Shown: positions 9,591-22,600, numbered from the stretch's first letter. The stretch: DNA of 64,000 nucleotides from an uncultured Bacteroidales bacterium (GCA_905233445.1 CAJOEP010000007.1:64525-128524); one strand, 5' to 3'. The notes: a model not told the origin generated them from the sequence alone. Program-made: numbers and translations.

Positions 9591-10174
9591 GATTTTACTC
9601 CCGCGAAAGTGCCACGCACCTCTTTGACCAGTTTTTCAAACATCTCCTGCCCCTTCGTTGGGTCAAGTTCCACCCAACGTTGAACTGTCTTGGCTTTTGC
9701 CAAAAACGAAAGGATGGCGTTCATGTTGAAATAGTCCATCCGGGCGATGTCGCTGGCTTTCTCCCATTTCAGCTCATCCATCTTCTGCTCGCGCTGCACG
9801 AAATCCGGATTTTCGAGAATGTCCTTAATCTGCTGATACTCTTCGAAATCGGCTTCCGGCATGTCGACGAAGTAAGCGTCGCCGTTCTTGCCGAGACGTT
9901 TGGCGAGATACGCCACCTTCATATTGCGTAGCCTGCCGTCAAAATCGAAATATTCGCGGATAAAACGGTTCTTGCTTTCGGCTGCCTTGACATAGAACTC
10001 CTTGCCAAGAGTCTCCTCGTTGAAGCCTTCTTCGAAAAGCTCGACCAGTTTCTGATCTTTCTCCTCAAGAAGCTCCATTATCGACTCCTTCACAGCTGCG
10101 TAGTCGAAGTTGGAATTCTCAAAACCCGTTGTAAGTTCCGGCAAACTCGCGACTATATAGACGTAGTTATCCAT
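9581..10174 (-). CDS. DUF2764 family V-ATPase-associated protein (subunit C-like position)
   Basis: A 197-residue protein starting MDNYVYIVASLPEL, the typical opening of DUF2764. It is largely helical and charged, with no signal or membrane segment. In Bacteroidota and some other phyla this family always lies between atpE and atpA, where subunit C/d would be encoded. It is inferred to be the socket joining shaft and c-ring, which I cannot prove from sequence. Its ATG overlaps the atpE stop by one base. The last codon and stop (TCG TAG) overlap a copy of the dispersed palindrome arm. Confidence 0.88.
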   Translation of the reverse strand: MDNYVYIVASLPELTTGFENSNFDYAAVKESIMELLEEKDQKLVELFEEGFNEETLGKEFYVKAAESKNRFIREYFDFDGRLRNMKVAYLAKRLGKNGDAYFVDMPEADFEEYQQIKDILENPDFVQREQKMDELKWEKASDIARMDYFNMNAILSFLAKAKTVQRWVELDPTKGQEMFEKLVKEVRGTFAGVKSVS

Positions 10175-10785
10175 CAGCCGAACAGAATTTTCTTTGTCGC
10201 AGGACGCAGATAGTTGGAAATCAATTGATTAAACTCCTCATCGGTAAACTGAAGCACATAGCCGCCGTCCTTCGGAGCCACCTTGAAGCCGCCGCCAAGT
10301 TTCTTGCTGAAGTTCACGTTGACTTCGGTTTTGAACATCTTGCTGATTTCGTTTTTCACGAATGGCTCGACCTCATTCTTCATCGCCTCCGGCAGAATCA
10401 GATCCAATGCCACTGGTGCCGCGTTGTCGGGGTTGAACGCCTTCACGATGTCTTTCACCAGCTCCTTTACGAAGTCAGCTGAGCTGAGCGATGCTTTCAC
10501 GCCATTTTCGGCGGCGTTCATCACCACCATTTTCTCGATTTCCTGCTTCGTGACAGCTATGCTCTGTGTGGCGGCCATCTTCACGTCGGCAGCGACCTTG
10601 GTCTTGAGCTCTTCAGCCTCTTTATTCGCTTGATTTACAATACGTTCAGCCTCTAATTTAGCGTCGTTGAGAATCTTTTCCGCTTCTTTCTTGGCGTTTT
10701 CCACGATTTCAACAGCGTCGTGATTTGCCTTCTCGACACCCTGTTCGTAGATTTTCTTTGTTAAAATATCAAGTTTGTTATCCAT
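10174..10785 (-). CDS. atpE: V-type ATP synthase subunit E (peripheral stalk)
   Basis: A 203-residue protein. Residues 1-100 form a long charged coiled coil (VENAKKEAEKILNDAKLEAE), and a compact C-terminal domain binds the head. This is the normal architecture of the V-type stator E subunit. It is the first V-ATPase gene, only 11 bases after gyrB. No promoter-like gap is visible between them, so the ATPase may be read from the gyrB promoter. Confidence 0.92.
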   Translation of the reverse strand: MDNKLDILTKKIYEQGVEKANHDAVEIVENAKKEAEKILNDAKLEAERIVNQANKEAEELKTKVAADVKMAATQSIAVTKQEIEKMVVMNAAENGVKASLSSADFVKELVKDIVKAFNPDNAAPVALDLILPEAMKNEVEPFVKNEISKMFKTEVNVNFSKKLGGGFKVAPKDGGYVLQFTDEEFNQLISNYLRPATKKILFG

Positions 10786-10796
10786 AACAATAAATT

Positions 10797-12758
<1,962 letters not shown>

Positions 12759-12798
12759 CTATATTCTTTCAATTATTCACTAAATTTCTAAAACCTTG

Positions 12799-12828
12799 CA
12801 AAGTTAAGAAATTTCTTTGAAATAACAA
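12799..12828 (-). promoter_or_regulatory. Predicted gyrB(-V-ATPase) promoter
   Basis: On the minus strand, TAACTTTG (12806-12799) matches the Bacteroidota -7 box TAnnTTTG. A TTG at 12828-12826 lies 19 bases upstream, where the -33 element belongs. The ATG of gyrB is 50 bases downstream. Confidence 0.6.
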
Positions 12829-12878
12829 TGAAAAAAATGACAGATTTTTAGCTTTTTTTGCTAAAATTTTCGACTTTT

Positions 12879-14582
12879 TCAGAAACGGTATTTTATGCCT
12901 GCGAAAACCTCAAATCCCAGACTCGGATAGTTGTAATAAAGCTGGTATTTTTGATGAAAAAGGTTATGTATTTCAACAAAAGCGGCAAGGTCTTCCACGA
13001 TTTGGTAATCCGCTCCAAGCTGAACGTCAAACGCAGGCTGCAGCTGTTCGGCTTCACGTTCGAGATTCTGAGCCCAACGTTTACCCAAGACCATCATCGA
13101 AGCATTGAATTTCCACGTCTCGTCAAGCTGATAGTCGCCTCGGACAGTCATGGTGAACGACGGATTGTACCACGGAGTTGTATATCGCTGAGTCGTCGCA
13201 ACATCCTGATTCATCGCGATTTCCGGTTGGTGTAATGTATATCTGTTGATAGACAACTCCGCCGCAATATCGAGTTTCTCCATCGCTTTCCAATGCACAT
13301 CGGCCAAAATATTCACCACGTTGTAGTCATTGATAAGCAAATCGAAGGCCTGAAGATGGTAAACACTGCCATCCTCATCGTACTTAGCGTAAAAATCATA
13401 GTCCGGAAGGAAGAAAACGCTGTTTTTGATTGTACGGTAGCGCACTCCGATATGAGCGTCTATGTTGTTGGCAATCTTAGCCTTAGCTCCGCCTTGGAAA
13501 TCTATCTTGGTGTTCTCGTAACCAAACTCGCTGAATCCCGTGAAATTCGTTGTCACAAACGGGTTTTCGGCAATGATGTCGGCAAACGTGTTAATCTTCG
13601 AGCGACCGCCCAACTTGGCATAAAACTCGAGCATGTTGCCAAGCACGAAAACGCTTCCCAAGACATCAGGATAGAATCCGACATTGCCGCCGGTCTTGAA
13701 GTCGATGCGAACACCGGCATGGACATGGTAAAAATCGCCGCTCAAAGTGAGATAAGGGTTCACCGCCACAAGAAGCTGTCCCTGATAAACATTGTTATAG
13801 TTTACATCCAAATCAGTTGCCAAAGTCTGCAACTCATTGATGTTCTTATGATTAAACCAATTATCTGAATAAGCCAGATGTGCATTGGCGTTGAGCTGAT
13901 GCTCGGTGGTGCCGCCAGCAATCCACGTCGCGCGGTAGTCGCCGCCGAACTCGGTGTAAATGTTGCGGTAGCTCGAGCCGCTGGCCAGCCATTTCGCGCC
14001 GACATTCACCGAATGGATATTCCTACCATTGGGATTTTCAACGCCATCATATGCGCGCAAATGATACATATCGTATTTGTAATCGGCAAACGAACGCAGC
14101 TGTCCGCCACGGAATTTATTGACCGCCATCATATTAAACGCATTGTTCATGAACGACGATTTCTTGTATTCCTGGTTGTTGAGCCACGATGAATAATGAT
14201 TGACACCCACGCCCAAACTCATGGTTTTCGACAAATCGGAGTAATGACGGAACAGGAAAACCGGCGACAGGCGTGTGCCAAGCCCCGCTTTCAAGAAATT
14301 GTTCTTGCTCTCGACGCCGTATTCCGCCTTGTAAGGCACCACGCTCATCGTCTCAACTTCCATATTGTAATTGAAACTGAAATCTTTCGCTTCGGCCTTG
14401 TAATCCGGGATGACAAACTCGTTGTCGGGTTTCTCCGGCGACTTCACCAAGCGTTCCGAGCGTCTGATTTGCGGACGGTAAGAGCCTTCCACCGTGACAT
14501 GCTCGTTGTGGGTCTGCGCATTGGCCACAAAACCGACAAATACAAATAATATGCTTAATATCAATATCTTAGCTTTCATCAT
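12879..14582 (-). CDS. Outer-membrane beta-barrel protein (TonB-receptor-like barrel, no plug)
   Basis: A 567-residue protein with a signal peptide ending near VANAQ (residue 23). The rest has many alternating amphipathic strands rich in Tyr/Trp/Asn, ends in an aromatic residue (FAGIKYRF) and lacks a TonB-dependent plug domain. The last strands (LAAFVEIHNLFHQKYQLYYN) resemble the end of TonB-dependent receptors. It is translationally coupled (TAATG) to the large TPR protein upstream, a pair I recall as conserved in Bacteroidales. An outer-membrane complex of barrel and periplasmic TPR partner is inferred; the cargo is unknown. Confidence 0.75.
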   Translation of the reverse strand: MMKAKILILSILFVFVGFVANAQTHNEHVTVEGSYRPQIRRSERLVKSPEKPDNEFVIPDYKAEAKDFSFNYNMEVETMSVVPYKAEYGVESKNNFLKAGLGTRLSPVFLFRHYSDLSKTMSLGVGVNHYSSWLNNQEYKKSSFMNNAFNMMAVNKFRGGQLRSFADYKYDMYHLRAYDGVENPNGRNIHSVNVGAKWLASGSSYRNIYTEFGGDYRATWIAGGTTEHQLNANAHLAYSDNWFNHKNINELQTLATDLDVNYNNVYQGQLLVAVNPYLTLSGDFYHVHAGVRIDFKTGGNVGFYPDVLGSVFVLGNMLEFYAKLGGRSKINTFADIIAENPFVTTNFTGFSEFGYENTKIDFQGGAKAKIANNIDAHIGVRYRTIKNSVFFLPDYDFYAKYDEDGSVYHLQAFDLLINDYNVVNILADVHWKAMEKLDIAAELSINRYTLHQPEIAMNQDVATTQRYTTPWYNPSFTMTVRGDYQLDETWKFNASMMVLGKRWAQNLEREAEQLQPAFDVQLGADYQIVEDLAAFVEIHNLFHQKYQLYYNYPSLGFEVFAGIKYRF

Positions 14583-17500
14583 TAGTCCTCCTCATTGTTT
14601 GATTCTTCGTTTTCAATTGCCGCAAGACGTTTCTGTGCCAAATCTTTAGGCTCGCCTCCAGGATAGTTCTCGATAATGCTCTTCAACGTGGCTTTCGCCT
14701 GAAAAACATTGTCTTTCGCCACATAAACATCGCTCAGCGTGATGAACGACATCGCCACATAGTAGCTGAATGAACTGAAGTTGTCGGAAATATAAAACAC
14801 TTTGTCTTCCGCCTCGTCAAGATTGCCCGTCTTGAAATATGCCAACGCCAGGTGGTAAGCCGCCTCGGCACCCTTCTCCGTCCTGTCTTTCTTCGAGCAT
14901 TCCTGCAATTTGGGTATTGCCGCCGAATAGTCGTTTTTCTTGAAATACGACATTCCCGCGATATAATTGGCATAATTCTTACGCTGCTGCCCTATCTCCT
15001 GCATCGCCAAAAGCTGGCCGCTTCGCTCAATGGCCCCATCAAAGTCGTCAAGTTTATAGCTGCACTCCGCAAGACCCTCAAGTGCCTGCATCTTAATCTT
15101 CTGATTCTCAGTGATATTCAGCAGTCTTTCATAGTATTCTTTTGCCTTCTCAATATCTTCAGTGTATTTTTCAATAGCGGCAAGCTTAAGCAAGGCGTTG
15201 TCGGTATAATCGTTATCTGGCTGATTAATTATATATTCCAGATACGGTTTCGTCTCGCCATTGCGCCCCAATTTTTCAAGAGACGTGTATCCGTAATAAT
15301 TGATTTTCAGCAGATAAGCTCCATTCGGAAACTGTGAGATATATTGGTTTACGGCCTGAAGCGTTTTTTCAAACTGATTCTGTTGGAAGAAATTCTCCGC
15401 CGTGACGAATGACACTGAATCCTGCTCGGTCACGCTTGTCGTAATGCCTTTGTCCTGTGCATAAGCATAAAAATCAGCGGTTTGGTTGCGCTCCATGTAT
15501 ATATTTCTCATGATATTGAGCGCCTCACGCGATTCCTCGGTGTTTCTGTAATCGTCAACCACTTTTTTCAGCGCTGTCAACGCTTCATCATATTGATTGT
15601 TGTTGTAATACAACATTCCTATCTTCATCTGTCCCTGACGCGCATATGCCGACCTCGGGCGTTCTCTTACAAGTTGGCTGAATGCAGCAATAGCCGAGCG
15701 CTCGTCGTTGCTGCCAAGATGCGCCATTCCAGCCTCATACAAAGCCCTGTCGTAGAACGACGATGTCTTGTATTTTTTTGTCAAGTCGTTCATGCTCTGC
15801 ACCTTAGAATTCATATTACCCAAAGCGCCATAGCCCATGCCCTGTTGAAACAAAGCGTAATCGGCATTGCGACTATCGAGTTTTATGGCGTTGCCGTAAG
15901 CCGTGATAGCCTTGTTGTAGTTGCGCTCCATGAAATAGCAGTCGCCGATACGCATCCACGCGTCCGATTCAAAGTCTTTGTCGCCCTTCGCCGTATTGAA
16001 GAAATAGTTGAAATTCTTCACGGCTTCCGGGAAATTGCCTTTCATATATGCGATATAGCCAAGATTGTAATGAGCCAGCGGCATCATCTCGGTATGCCCG
16101 GCACCGCTAGATTTCAGAAACGCCACGTAGTTCTTTTCCGCGTTGACATTGTCTTTCTTCTGGAAATAGCTGTCGGCAAGCCAGTAGCATGACTCGGCCT
16201 TGAGCTTAGCGTCGGCGTGTTTGTTGGCGACGGTCTTGCTCAGATAATTCACTGCCTTGTCATAATCCATAGCATCGTAGCTCTCGATGCCGATGCCGTA
16301 GGTGAGTTGCGCGTATATCTTCTGCATCTCCGCATCCTGACTCGGATATTTCTCCAGCGCGGCAATGGCTTTATTGTAATCTTTATTTTTGAGATACAGA
16401 TGGATTATCATCGTCTGCGCCTCATCTTTTCTCGGCGAATATGGATTGTTGTCGATATAATCCTCAAGCTGTGACACCGCCTCGTTGAAAGGGTCAACGC
16501 CGCTGATGAAGCTGAGTCTAGCGTAGTTGAACAGAGCCTCCTCGCTCAATTCGTGGTCAAAATCGTCCTTATATGCCGTCAGATAAGCGTTTCTCGCGAA
16601 TTTCTCCTGATTGGTTCTCATATAGCATTGCGCCAGATAATACGATGCATATTGCGCCAACTCGTCGTTGTTTATCTTCTTTGTCGTATTCTGGAAATTG
16701 GCGATGGCATCATCATAATAGCCCTGTTTCATCTTGCAGAAACCGATTCTAAACTCGACTTCACGCGGGAAGGCCTTACGTGACGATTCACGGGCAATAC
16801 CATAATATTCCAAAGCTTTCGCATAGTCTTTCTGCTGATACCACGACTCAGATATTATCAAGGCCAATTCCACTTTACGCTGGCCTTGAGCGTTTGCCAG
16901 CACTGCATCGGCCTCGGCAGTGACGGCGGTGTAGTTGCCGTCAACATAATCAAGCTGCATCATGTAAAGCGGCACGATGTCCTTGTATTTCGGCGAGTCC
17001 TCTATCTTTTTAAAATGAAACTTCGCCTCGTCGTATTTTTTGTTAACATATTGAATATGAGCGTAATAATATCGTGCATCGTCTTTATACGGACTATTCA
17101 TGAAAGCGGATTTGTAAAACAACGGTGCGGCTTTTTCAATATCGTTGGTCTGATAGTAAGCGAGGCCTTTTTTGAAATAAAACTCGGCTTTTTCATCATC
17201 CGACAGGCATTTGTCGTCGATAGTCTCGTACTTTTTCACCGCGTCGCGATATTTCCTGTTCTGTAACAGCATGTTAGCATAAAGAAAATCGGCTTTGGGC
17301 GCGAATGTGCTGGTGGGATTCTCCATCGAGAAGAGCATCAGAAGCTGTTCGCCAGCGCCCATATACGACGAGCAGGCCGCCTCATAGAATTTCGCCTCCA
17401 CAATCTTCTGCGTATTCTGTCCTTCGGTGAGACTGATATACTTATGGAACAGTTCCGCCGCCGAGCTGTAATTCATATTGTCGAACAACAGTTTCGCCTC

Positions 17501-17611
17501 CGTGAAAACCGACTCAGGGTCATAGTTTTCAACTCTCTTCTGTGCTGATAATGAAATAGTTACAGCTACAAGCAATATTATTAAAAAGGATATTTTTCTA
17601 CGTTTGAGCAT
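14582..17611 (-). CDS. Large secreted tetratricopeptide repeat protein
   Basis: A 1009-residue protein with a signal peptide (hydrophobic segment to about residue 23, ending LSAQ). The rest is nearly continuous helical TPR units, for example YYQTNDIEKAAPLFYKSA, AHYNLGYIAYMKGNFPEAVK and YFKTGNLDEAEDKVFYISDN. It is probably a periplasmic scaffold. The N-terminal 250 residues resemble the outer-membrane assembly TPRs of the BamD/YbgF kind, but no lipobox is present. Its stop overlaps the start of the following beta-barrel gene (TAATG), so the two products very likely act together. The rnpB gene lies just upstream, on the same strand, with its own terminator. Confidence 0.8.
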   Translation of the reverse strand: MLKRRKISFLIILLVAVTISLSAQKRVENYDPESVFTEAKLLFDNMNYSSAAELFHKYISLTEGQNTQKIVEAKFYEAACSSYMGAGEQLLMLFSMENPTSTFAPKADFLYANMLLQNRKYRDAVKKYETIDDKCLSDDEKAEFYFKKGLAYYQTNDIEKAAPLFYKSAFMNSPYKDDARYYYAHIQYVNKKYDEAKFHFKKIEDSPKYKDIVPLYMMQLDYVDGNYTAVTAEADAVLANAQGQRKVELALIISESWYQQKDYAKALEYYGIARESSRKAFPREVEFRIGFCKMKQGYYDDAIANFQNTTKKINNDELAQYASYYLAQCYMRTNQEKFARNAYLTAYKDDFDHELSEEALFNYARLSFISGVDPFNEAVSQLEDYIDNNPYSPRKDEAQTMIIHLYLKNKDYNKAIAALEKYPSQDAEMQKIYAQLTYGIGIESYDAMDYDKAVNYLSKTVANKHADAKLKAESCYWLADSYFQKKDNVNAEKNYVAFLKSSGAGHTEMMPLAHYNLGYIAYMKGNFPEAVKNFNYFFNTAKGDKDFESDAWMRIGDCYFMERNYNKAITAYGNAIKLDSRNADYALFQQGMGYGALGNMNSKVQSMNDLTKKYKTSSFYDRALYEAGMAHLGSNDERSAIAAFSQLVRERPRSAYARQGQMKIGMLYYNNNQYDEALTALKKVVDDYRNTEESREALNIMRNIYMERNQTADFYAYAQDKGITTSVTEQDSVSFVTAENFFQQNQFEKTLQAVNQYISQFPNGAYLLKINYYGYTSLEKLGRNGETKPYLEYIINQPDNDYTDNALLKLAAIEKYTEDIEKAKEYYERLLNITENQKIKMQALEGLAECSYKLDDFDGAIERSGQLLAMQEIGQQRKNYANYIAGMSYFKKNDYSAAIPKLQECSKKDRTEKGAEAAYHLALAYFKTGNLDEAEDKVFYISDNFSSFSYYVAMSFITLSDVYVAKDNVFQAKATLKSIIENYPGGEPKDLAQKRLAAIENEESNNEED

Positions 17612-17673
17612 AAATACAAAATTTTTGCGAATTTACGAAAATAAAACGAGATTTTTGCATTTTTATTATAAAA

Positions 17674-17710
17674 TTTTTGCCTCCGGACTCTTAAAAATCC
17701 GAAGGCAAAA
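17674..17710 (-). terminator. Rho-independent terminator of rnpB
   Basis: On the minus strand, GCCTTCGGA pairs with TCCGGAGGC (one wobble) around a T-rich loop, flanked by T and A runs. It begins immediately after the 3' end of the RNase P RNA. Confidence 0.75.
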
Positions 17711-18044
17711 GAAAGGCATAAGCGGGATTCTGTATTTGATTGTCATTTCTCTAATCCTGACGTCGCCGTCAGGCTTCAGCAACCTACCCTCCCGGCTCGG
17801 ACGGGCAATCCTCAATTGCCGGTATATTTGGTCTTGCAGCCCATAAGGTTTACCCCATTGCCGTGTCACCACGGCAAAGCGTGAGCTCTTACCTCGCGTT
17901 TTCACCCTTACCCTTGCGGGCGGTATTTCTCTGTGGCACTGGCTGTCGTTGTCTCCAACGCCTTCCCGTTAGGAAGTATGGCGCCCTGTGCTGTCCCGAC
18001 TTTCCTCACGCTGGCTCATCGCCAGCCCGCGACAATCGCCTTTC
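17711..18044 (-). ncRNA. rnpB: RNase P RNA, bacterial type A
   Basis: About 334 bases. The 5' half has the universal core GAGGAAAGTCGGGACAGC. The 3' half has GGGTAGGTTGCTGA and the terminal ACAGAATCCCGCTTATGCC. Helix P1 closes the molecule: GAAAGGC at the 5' end pairs with GCCTTTC at the 3' end, followed by GCGGG with CCCGC. The ends are set by P1 and may differ by a few bases from the mature RNA. It is the catalytic RNA that trims 5' leaders of tRNA precursors. A terminator hairpin follows directly. Confidence 0.95.
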
Positions 18045-18060
18045 AGCGTGCAAAAATACA

Positions 18061-18218
18061 AAATTTTTAGTTTAGAGTTTAAAATTTAGAGTTTAAAGCA
18101 GTTTTTTAGTTGAAAGTTTTAGTTCAAAAGTATTAAAAAAGGAAGCCGTAGCTTCCCTTACACTAAAAAAAACGTCAACTTTAAACTATCAACTTCTCTA
18201 AACTCTACACTCTCAACT
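18061..18218. other. Intergenic low-complexity tract between rnpB and the MBL gene
   Basis: AT-rich sequence made of imperfect repeats of TTTAGAGTTTAAA and its complement (AACTCTAAACT, AACTCTACACT) on both sides of the terminator hairpin at 18135-18157. I see no coding potential. Confidence 0.6.
18135..18157 (-). terminator. Rho-independent terminator downstream of the MBL gene
   Basis: On the minus strand, GGAAGC-TACG-GCTTCC is followed by TTTTTT. The 5' flank GTGTAAGGGAAGC resembles the outer arm of the dispersed palindrome family, so the hairpin may be a worn copy of it. Confidence 0.7.
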
Positions 18219-19622
18219 CTAAACTATAAAAGTTTCCCCCGGTTCCGGAATCACAATATCGTTAAATCCGTTGTTCTTGCGAAGATATTCCGCATACCTC
18301 TCCTGCACCTTTGCCTCGCCGTGAACAATGAACACCATCTTCACTTTCTCAGGATTCTGGCACTTCAGATACTCCGCCATCTCCTTGTAGTCGCCATGAC
18401 CGCTGAAAGCGTCGATGCTGAACACCTCTGCGTTCACCTTATGCGGCATGCCGAAAATGGAGATGTCCTTCTCCCCCGCCACAATGCGGGCTCCAAGTGT
18501 CGTCGGAGCACAGTAACCTACCGACAGCACCGTGTTTTTCGGGTTGTCGATGTTGTTCGCCAAATGATGCTTCACTCTTCCAGCCTCCATCATGCCCGAT
18601 GCCGAGATGATGATGCACGGCTCCTTCGACTCGTTCAAGGCCTTCGACTGCTCAACATTTCTTATATAATGCAGACTTTCAAAGCCAAACGGGTCGTCAT
18701 CATATCTGAGCACCTCGGCAACATCTTTGTTAAAGTCGTCGAGATGCATCCTGAATATCGAAGTGGCACTGGTCGCCAGCGGACTGTCAACATACACCGG
18801 GATGCGCGGCAATTCGCCTTTGTTGTACGCGTTGTTGAGGATATATACAATCTCCTGTGTTCTGCCGATGGCAAACGAAGGAATTATCAGCTTACCTTTT
18901 TTCTCGACACAGGTGTGTTTTATTATTCTCAAAAGCTCGTCCTCGGCTCCCTGCTTATCCTGATGCAGCCTGTCGCCATAAGTGCTCTCCGTTATAAGAT
19001 AATCGCATTGCGGGAATCGCGCCGGCGGCTTCAACAGATAATTTGAGTCCCGACCGATGTCGCCAGTGTATCCAATCTGTGTGATATGCCCATTTTCATC
19101 AATCCTGATGGTGGCACAGGCACTTCCGAGCATATGTCCGGTGTTGTAAAACTTCACACTGATGTTGTTGTCAATGTAAAACCTGCGGTTCGTCTCAGTG
19201 GTGATGAACAGTTCCATGCACTCACGGGCGTCTTTTTCAGTGTAAATAGGCTCCACCGGCCTCAATCCCTGACGCGAACGTTTTTTGTTAAACCAATGAG
19301 TATCATGCTCTTGGATAAATCCGCAGTCAGGAAGCATTATCGAACACAGCTCTCGTGTGGCCGTAGTGCATATCACCGAACCCCTGAATCCTCTCTTATA
19401 AAAATAAGGTATAAGACCCGAGTGGTCGATGTGTGCATGCGTCAAAATAATGCAGTCGATTTCTGCTGGCTCAATCATGGTGTTGCGGTTCATGGCATCG
19501 GTTTCCAAACCCTTGCCCTGAAACATTCCGCAGTCCAAAAGCAGTTTCTTTCCCTTGTCGGTGACAATGAGATGTTTGCTTCCCGTCACCTCTCGAGCCG
19601 CGCCTATAAACTTGATTTTCAT
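18219..19622 (-). CDS. Beta-CASP metallo-beta-lactamase-fold RNA-processing hydrolase
   Basis: A 467-residue protein with the MBL zinc motif LTHAHIDHSGLIPYF (about residues 60-73) and later His/Asp ligands. These include GHMLGSA, IGYTGDIGRD, the beta-CASP motifs around IIPSFAIGRTQEIVYIL and ISASGMMEAGRVKHHL, and the final GHGDYKEM and IVHGEAKVQERY. This is the CPSF73/YsgF-like exonuclease or endonuclease family acting on RNA. There is no signal peptide. Its ATG overlaps the stop of the first gingipain-like gene (TAATG), so the two are translationally coupled, an unexpected pairing of a cytoplasmic nuclease and a secreted protease. A terminator follows 60 bases downstream. Confidence 0.88.
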   Translation of the reverse strand: MKIKFIGAAREVTGSKHLIVTDKGKKLLLDCGMFQGKGLETDAMNRNTMIEPAEIDCIILTHAHIDHSGLIPYFYKRGFRGSVICTTATRELCSIMLPDCGFIQEHDTHWFNKKRSRQGLRPVEPIYTEKDARECMELFITTETNRRFYIDNNISVKFYNTGHMLGSACATIRIDENGHITQIGYTGDIGRDSNYLLKPPARFPQCDYLITESTYGDRLHQDKQGAEDELLRIIKHTCVEKKGKLIIPSFAIGRTQEIVYILNNAYNKGELPRIPVYVDSPLATSATSIFRMHLDDFNKDVAEVLRYDDDPFGFESLHYIRNVEQSKALNESKEPCIIISASGMMEAGRVKHHLANNIDNPKNTVLSVGYCAPTTLGARIVAGEKDISIFGMPHKVNAEVFSIDAFSGHGDYKEMAEYLKCQNPEKVKMVFIVHGEAKVQERYAEYLRKNNGFNDIVIPEPGETFIV

Positions 19623-22600
19623 TATTTTAACACATTAAGAATCTTCACAGCGGTGCCTTGTTCAGTTATGATATTTACCAGATACATTCCATTGTCAAAC
19701 GCACTCATATCAATCATAACATCATCATTATCAACATCTTGCATTAAAACAACCTGACCAGTCATGTTTACAACAGTCACTTTTTTGATATTCTCGGCCT
19801 TGACATTGAATATTCCAGTAGTCGGGTTTGGATACAAAGCCACCACATCGGCTGTATTCTCGCCAACAGATGTGTAGTCTATCACCTTAACGGTAATATC
19901 CAGATTATCCGACTCACACTCATTCTGATAGAATGCGATGATACGATAGATATAGTCTCCTCCGTGTTCAACCACATCAACACATTCGTAATGCGTGATT
20001 GATGGGGTGTTCACTATGCGCTTAACCATTTCAAAATCAACGCCGTCCTCACTTCTGTATATCTCAAATCTGTCGAGTGTATATTCATAATCGGCTTTGT
20101 CCCATGCCAATCTCGCGCCCATCTCACCATCTTCAAAGAAGCCTTCTCCTGTAAAATTCTCTGGTGCCGGACATACGACGATTGTATTGACCGTTACAGT
20201 AACCGTTGCAGTCATCGTATTCATTCCGTCACTCACAGAAACGGTGTATATAGTGGTCTCTGTCGGAGTGGCTGCCGTTGTCATTGCATTTGGTGTTTCC
20301 AGCGTCTCGCTCGGAGTCCAAGCATATGTGTAGTTGCCTGTTCCACCCGAAACATTGGCCGTCAGAGTTGTAGTCTGACCCAAATCAATTGTCGCAGGAT
20401 TGGCCGATGCCACCACTGCCAACGGCGCGTAAATGGTAACTGTCGCGGCATTCGATTTTGGCGATGTCACATTGTTGTAAACCGCCGCAACCTGATAGTT
20501 ATATGTTCCCGGAGCCACGTTTGTGTCAGTCCAGCTGGTCGCAGTAACATTATTGGCGACAGCAGTGTTGTTACGATAAACGATATAGTTTGTGGCAGGA
20601 TTTGCCGAGTTCCAGCTTAATTGCACATTGTTGTTGCCCTGCACATTGGCAGTGAGGTTTTCTGGTGCCACAACAACGGTGACAGTGCATGTGTTCGAGG
20701 CAGACAAACCAGCGCTCGTCACCACACATGTGTATGTCGTTGTGCTTGTAGGCGTTGCTGTTGGTTCCTGTATGTTGGCGTTGTTTAACGACTCGGCAGG
20801 AGTCCAGCTATAAGTGTATGTGCCGTTACCTCCAGTGGCCTGAGCTGTGAGTTTGGTGCTGCTTCCCTGCGCTATGACAGTTTGTGTAGCCGACACACTG
20901 ACATTGACAGGTGTTGGTGCGCCGCCACCAGTAATGGTGACAGTGGTGATATATGTCTTCTTGTTATATCCGAATACCGTCAAAGTGGCTGTACCAGTGC
21001 TTCCCGGTGCTGTAAAGGTGATGTTGGCGCTGCCGTTGGTAATTGTTGCAGAGCCCAAAATCTCACCGTTGAATGTCAAAGTTGCTGTCGCACCGTTGGC
21101 GTTTGTGGCACTCACAGCGTAACTGGTAGCTGTTGATGTCATAGTAGCCGGCGCATTCACTGTCATCACTGTAGGAACAGCTGTTCTGAGAGTCAATGAC
21201 GGGTCACCGAAAAGAATCCAGCAGTTGTAGGTTCCCTTGTTGGTATTCTGTGTGGCACCCTGGTCAAGAACCTTCATGTTGCCGTTAACCGACACACCAC
21301 CCATCGTACGCTTGATATTGTTGCTGTACGACTCAACCAAAATATCTATCATCTCGTCCTGACCGTACATCGGAGGAACCCATGGCTGTGAGATGTATGA
21401 AAACATTCCGCCTATTGCTCCCGTAGGATTGCCTGTGCTGTTGTTGGTGGCACGCATCCATGCCTCGGCAAAACAGCCAGAGCTGTAGTCATATTTTCCG
21501 TTAAGACAAGCCACTGAGATAATATATGGAAGCTTGTAATCGTTGGTCAAAGCATTGACATGCGAGTTGCTGTAGTTGAACACGCCCCAGCTTGTCTCCG
21601 AGCCGTGGTTGCAGTAGTTGATGATGCTCACACCGCCGTTGATATGCTGGCTCACCACCGATGCCGACGAGGCTGTAGTCCCGCTAACACTCTGATAATC
21701 ACGGTAAACATTTGTATATCCGTATCCCAAAAGGTCATTCCTGATATTATCGATATGCTGATAATCGTCTTCGTTGAAGTGACCACCCGAGCCTGCCGAA
21801 GTCGAAACACCCTGACCCACAGTGAGCCATGTCGCCGTCTCGTCCAAATCACGCTCATAGTTCAAAACTTTGTTGACATGATTTGTCACCTGATTCACAT
21901 TTTCACAGCAGAAACGACCCACAAGCACCTCATTGTAGCTGTCATTACCTGCAAGCTGTCCATATGGAAGGTCACCATAGCCCGAATATCCGTAGTATCC
22001 TGAGCCGGCCGACACATATGTTCCAGGAATCTGAGCCACATCGCCAACAAGCAAAATATCTGTCAAATTAGGATGCGAGGTATAGTAAGTCGCAATGTAT
22101 GACTGTATTGCCGCAGCCGTAGTACCTGCCACAGAAGTCCCAACCATGTTAGTCGGACGACCTGTCTGTTTCTTCCAAGTCACAAACGGCTCCATCGCGC
22201 TCATAAATGCATCGTGGCAGATGATAAGAAGCTCGCCGTTTTCCGCAATGGCATTGTATTTTGCCATCGATGCAGCATAATTGATATAACGACTCTCGTA
22301 AATATTTTTAAACTCAGGGTCTAAACTCATTGATTTTGAACGACTTTCAACGATATTTCTATTGTCAACACCAACATTTGCCATTCTTAAAACCATATGG
22401 TTATACACTCTCATGGTTTTAGTCACAGGATTATATGAATAAGGTGTGACGACCATATTCTGTCCTCTCACATCACGATGGATGTAAGGCTCATCAAGAT
22501 GGGCGATTTGTGCAGGATAAAACGCATCCTGCTGATACATTGCGCCATATGTATAAGGCACATCTTCCGGATTGATGCTTCTCGGGAAGTCACCTTTTGA

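Noticed and set aside
13293-14549. Long open frames on the plus strand opposite the beta-barrel and TPR genes (also at 15482-16192, 18321-19046 and 59500-60219)
   Set aside because: They are antisense to well-supported genes, have His/Val/Arg-rich composition typical of shadow frames, and show no domain or start signals.
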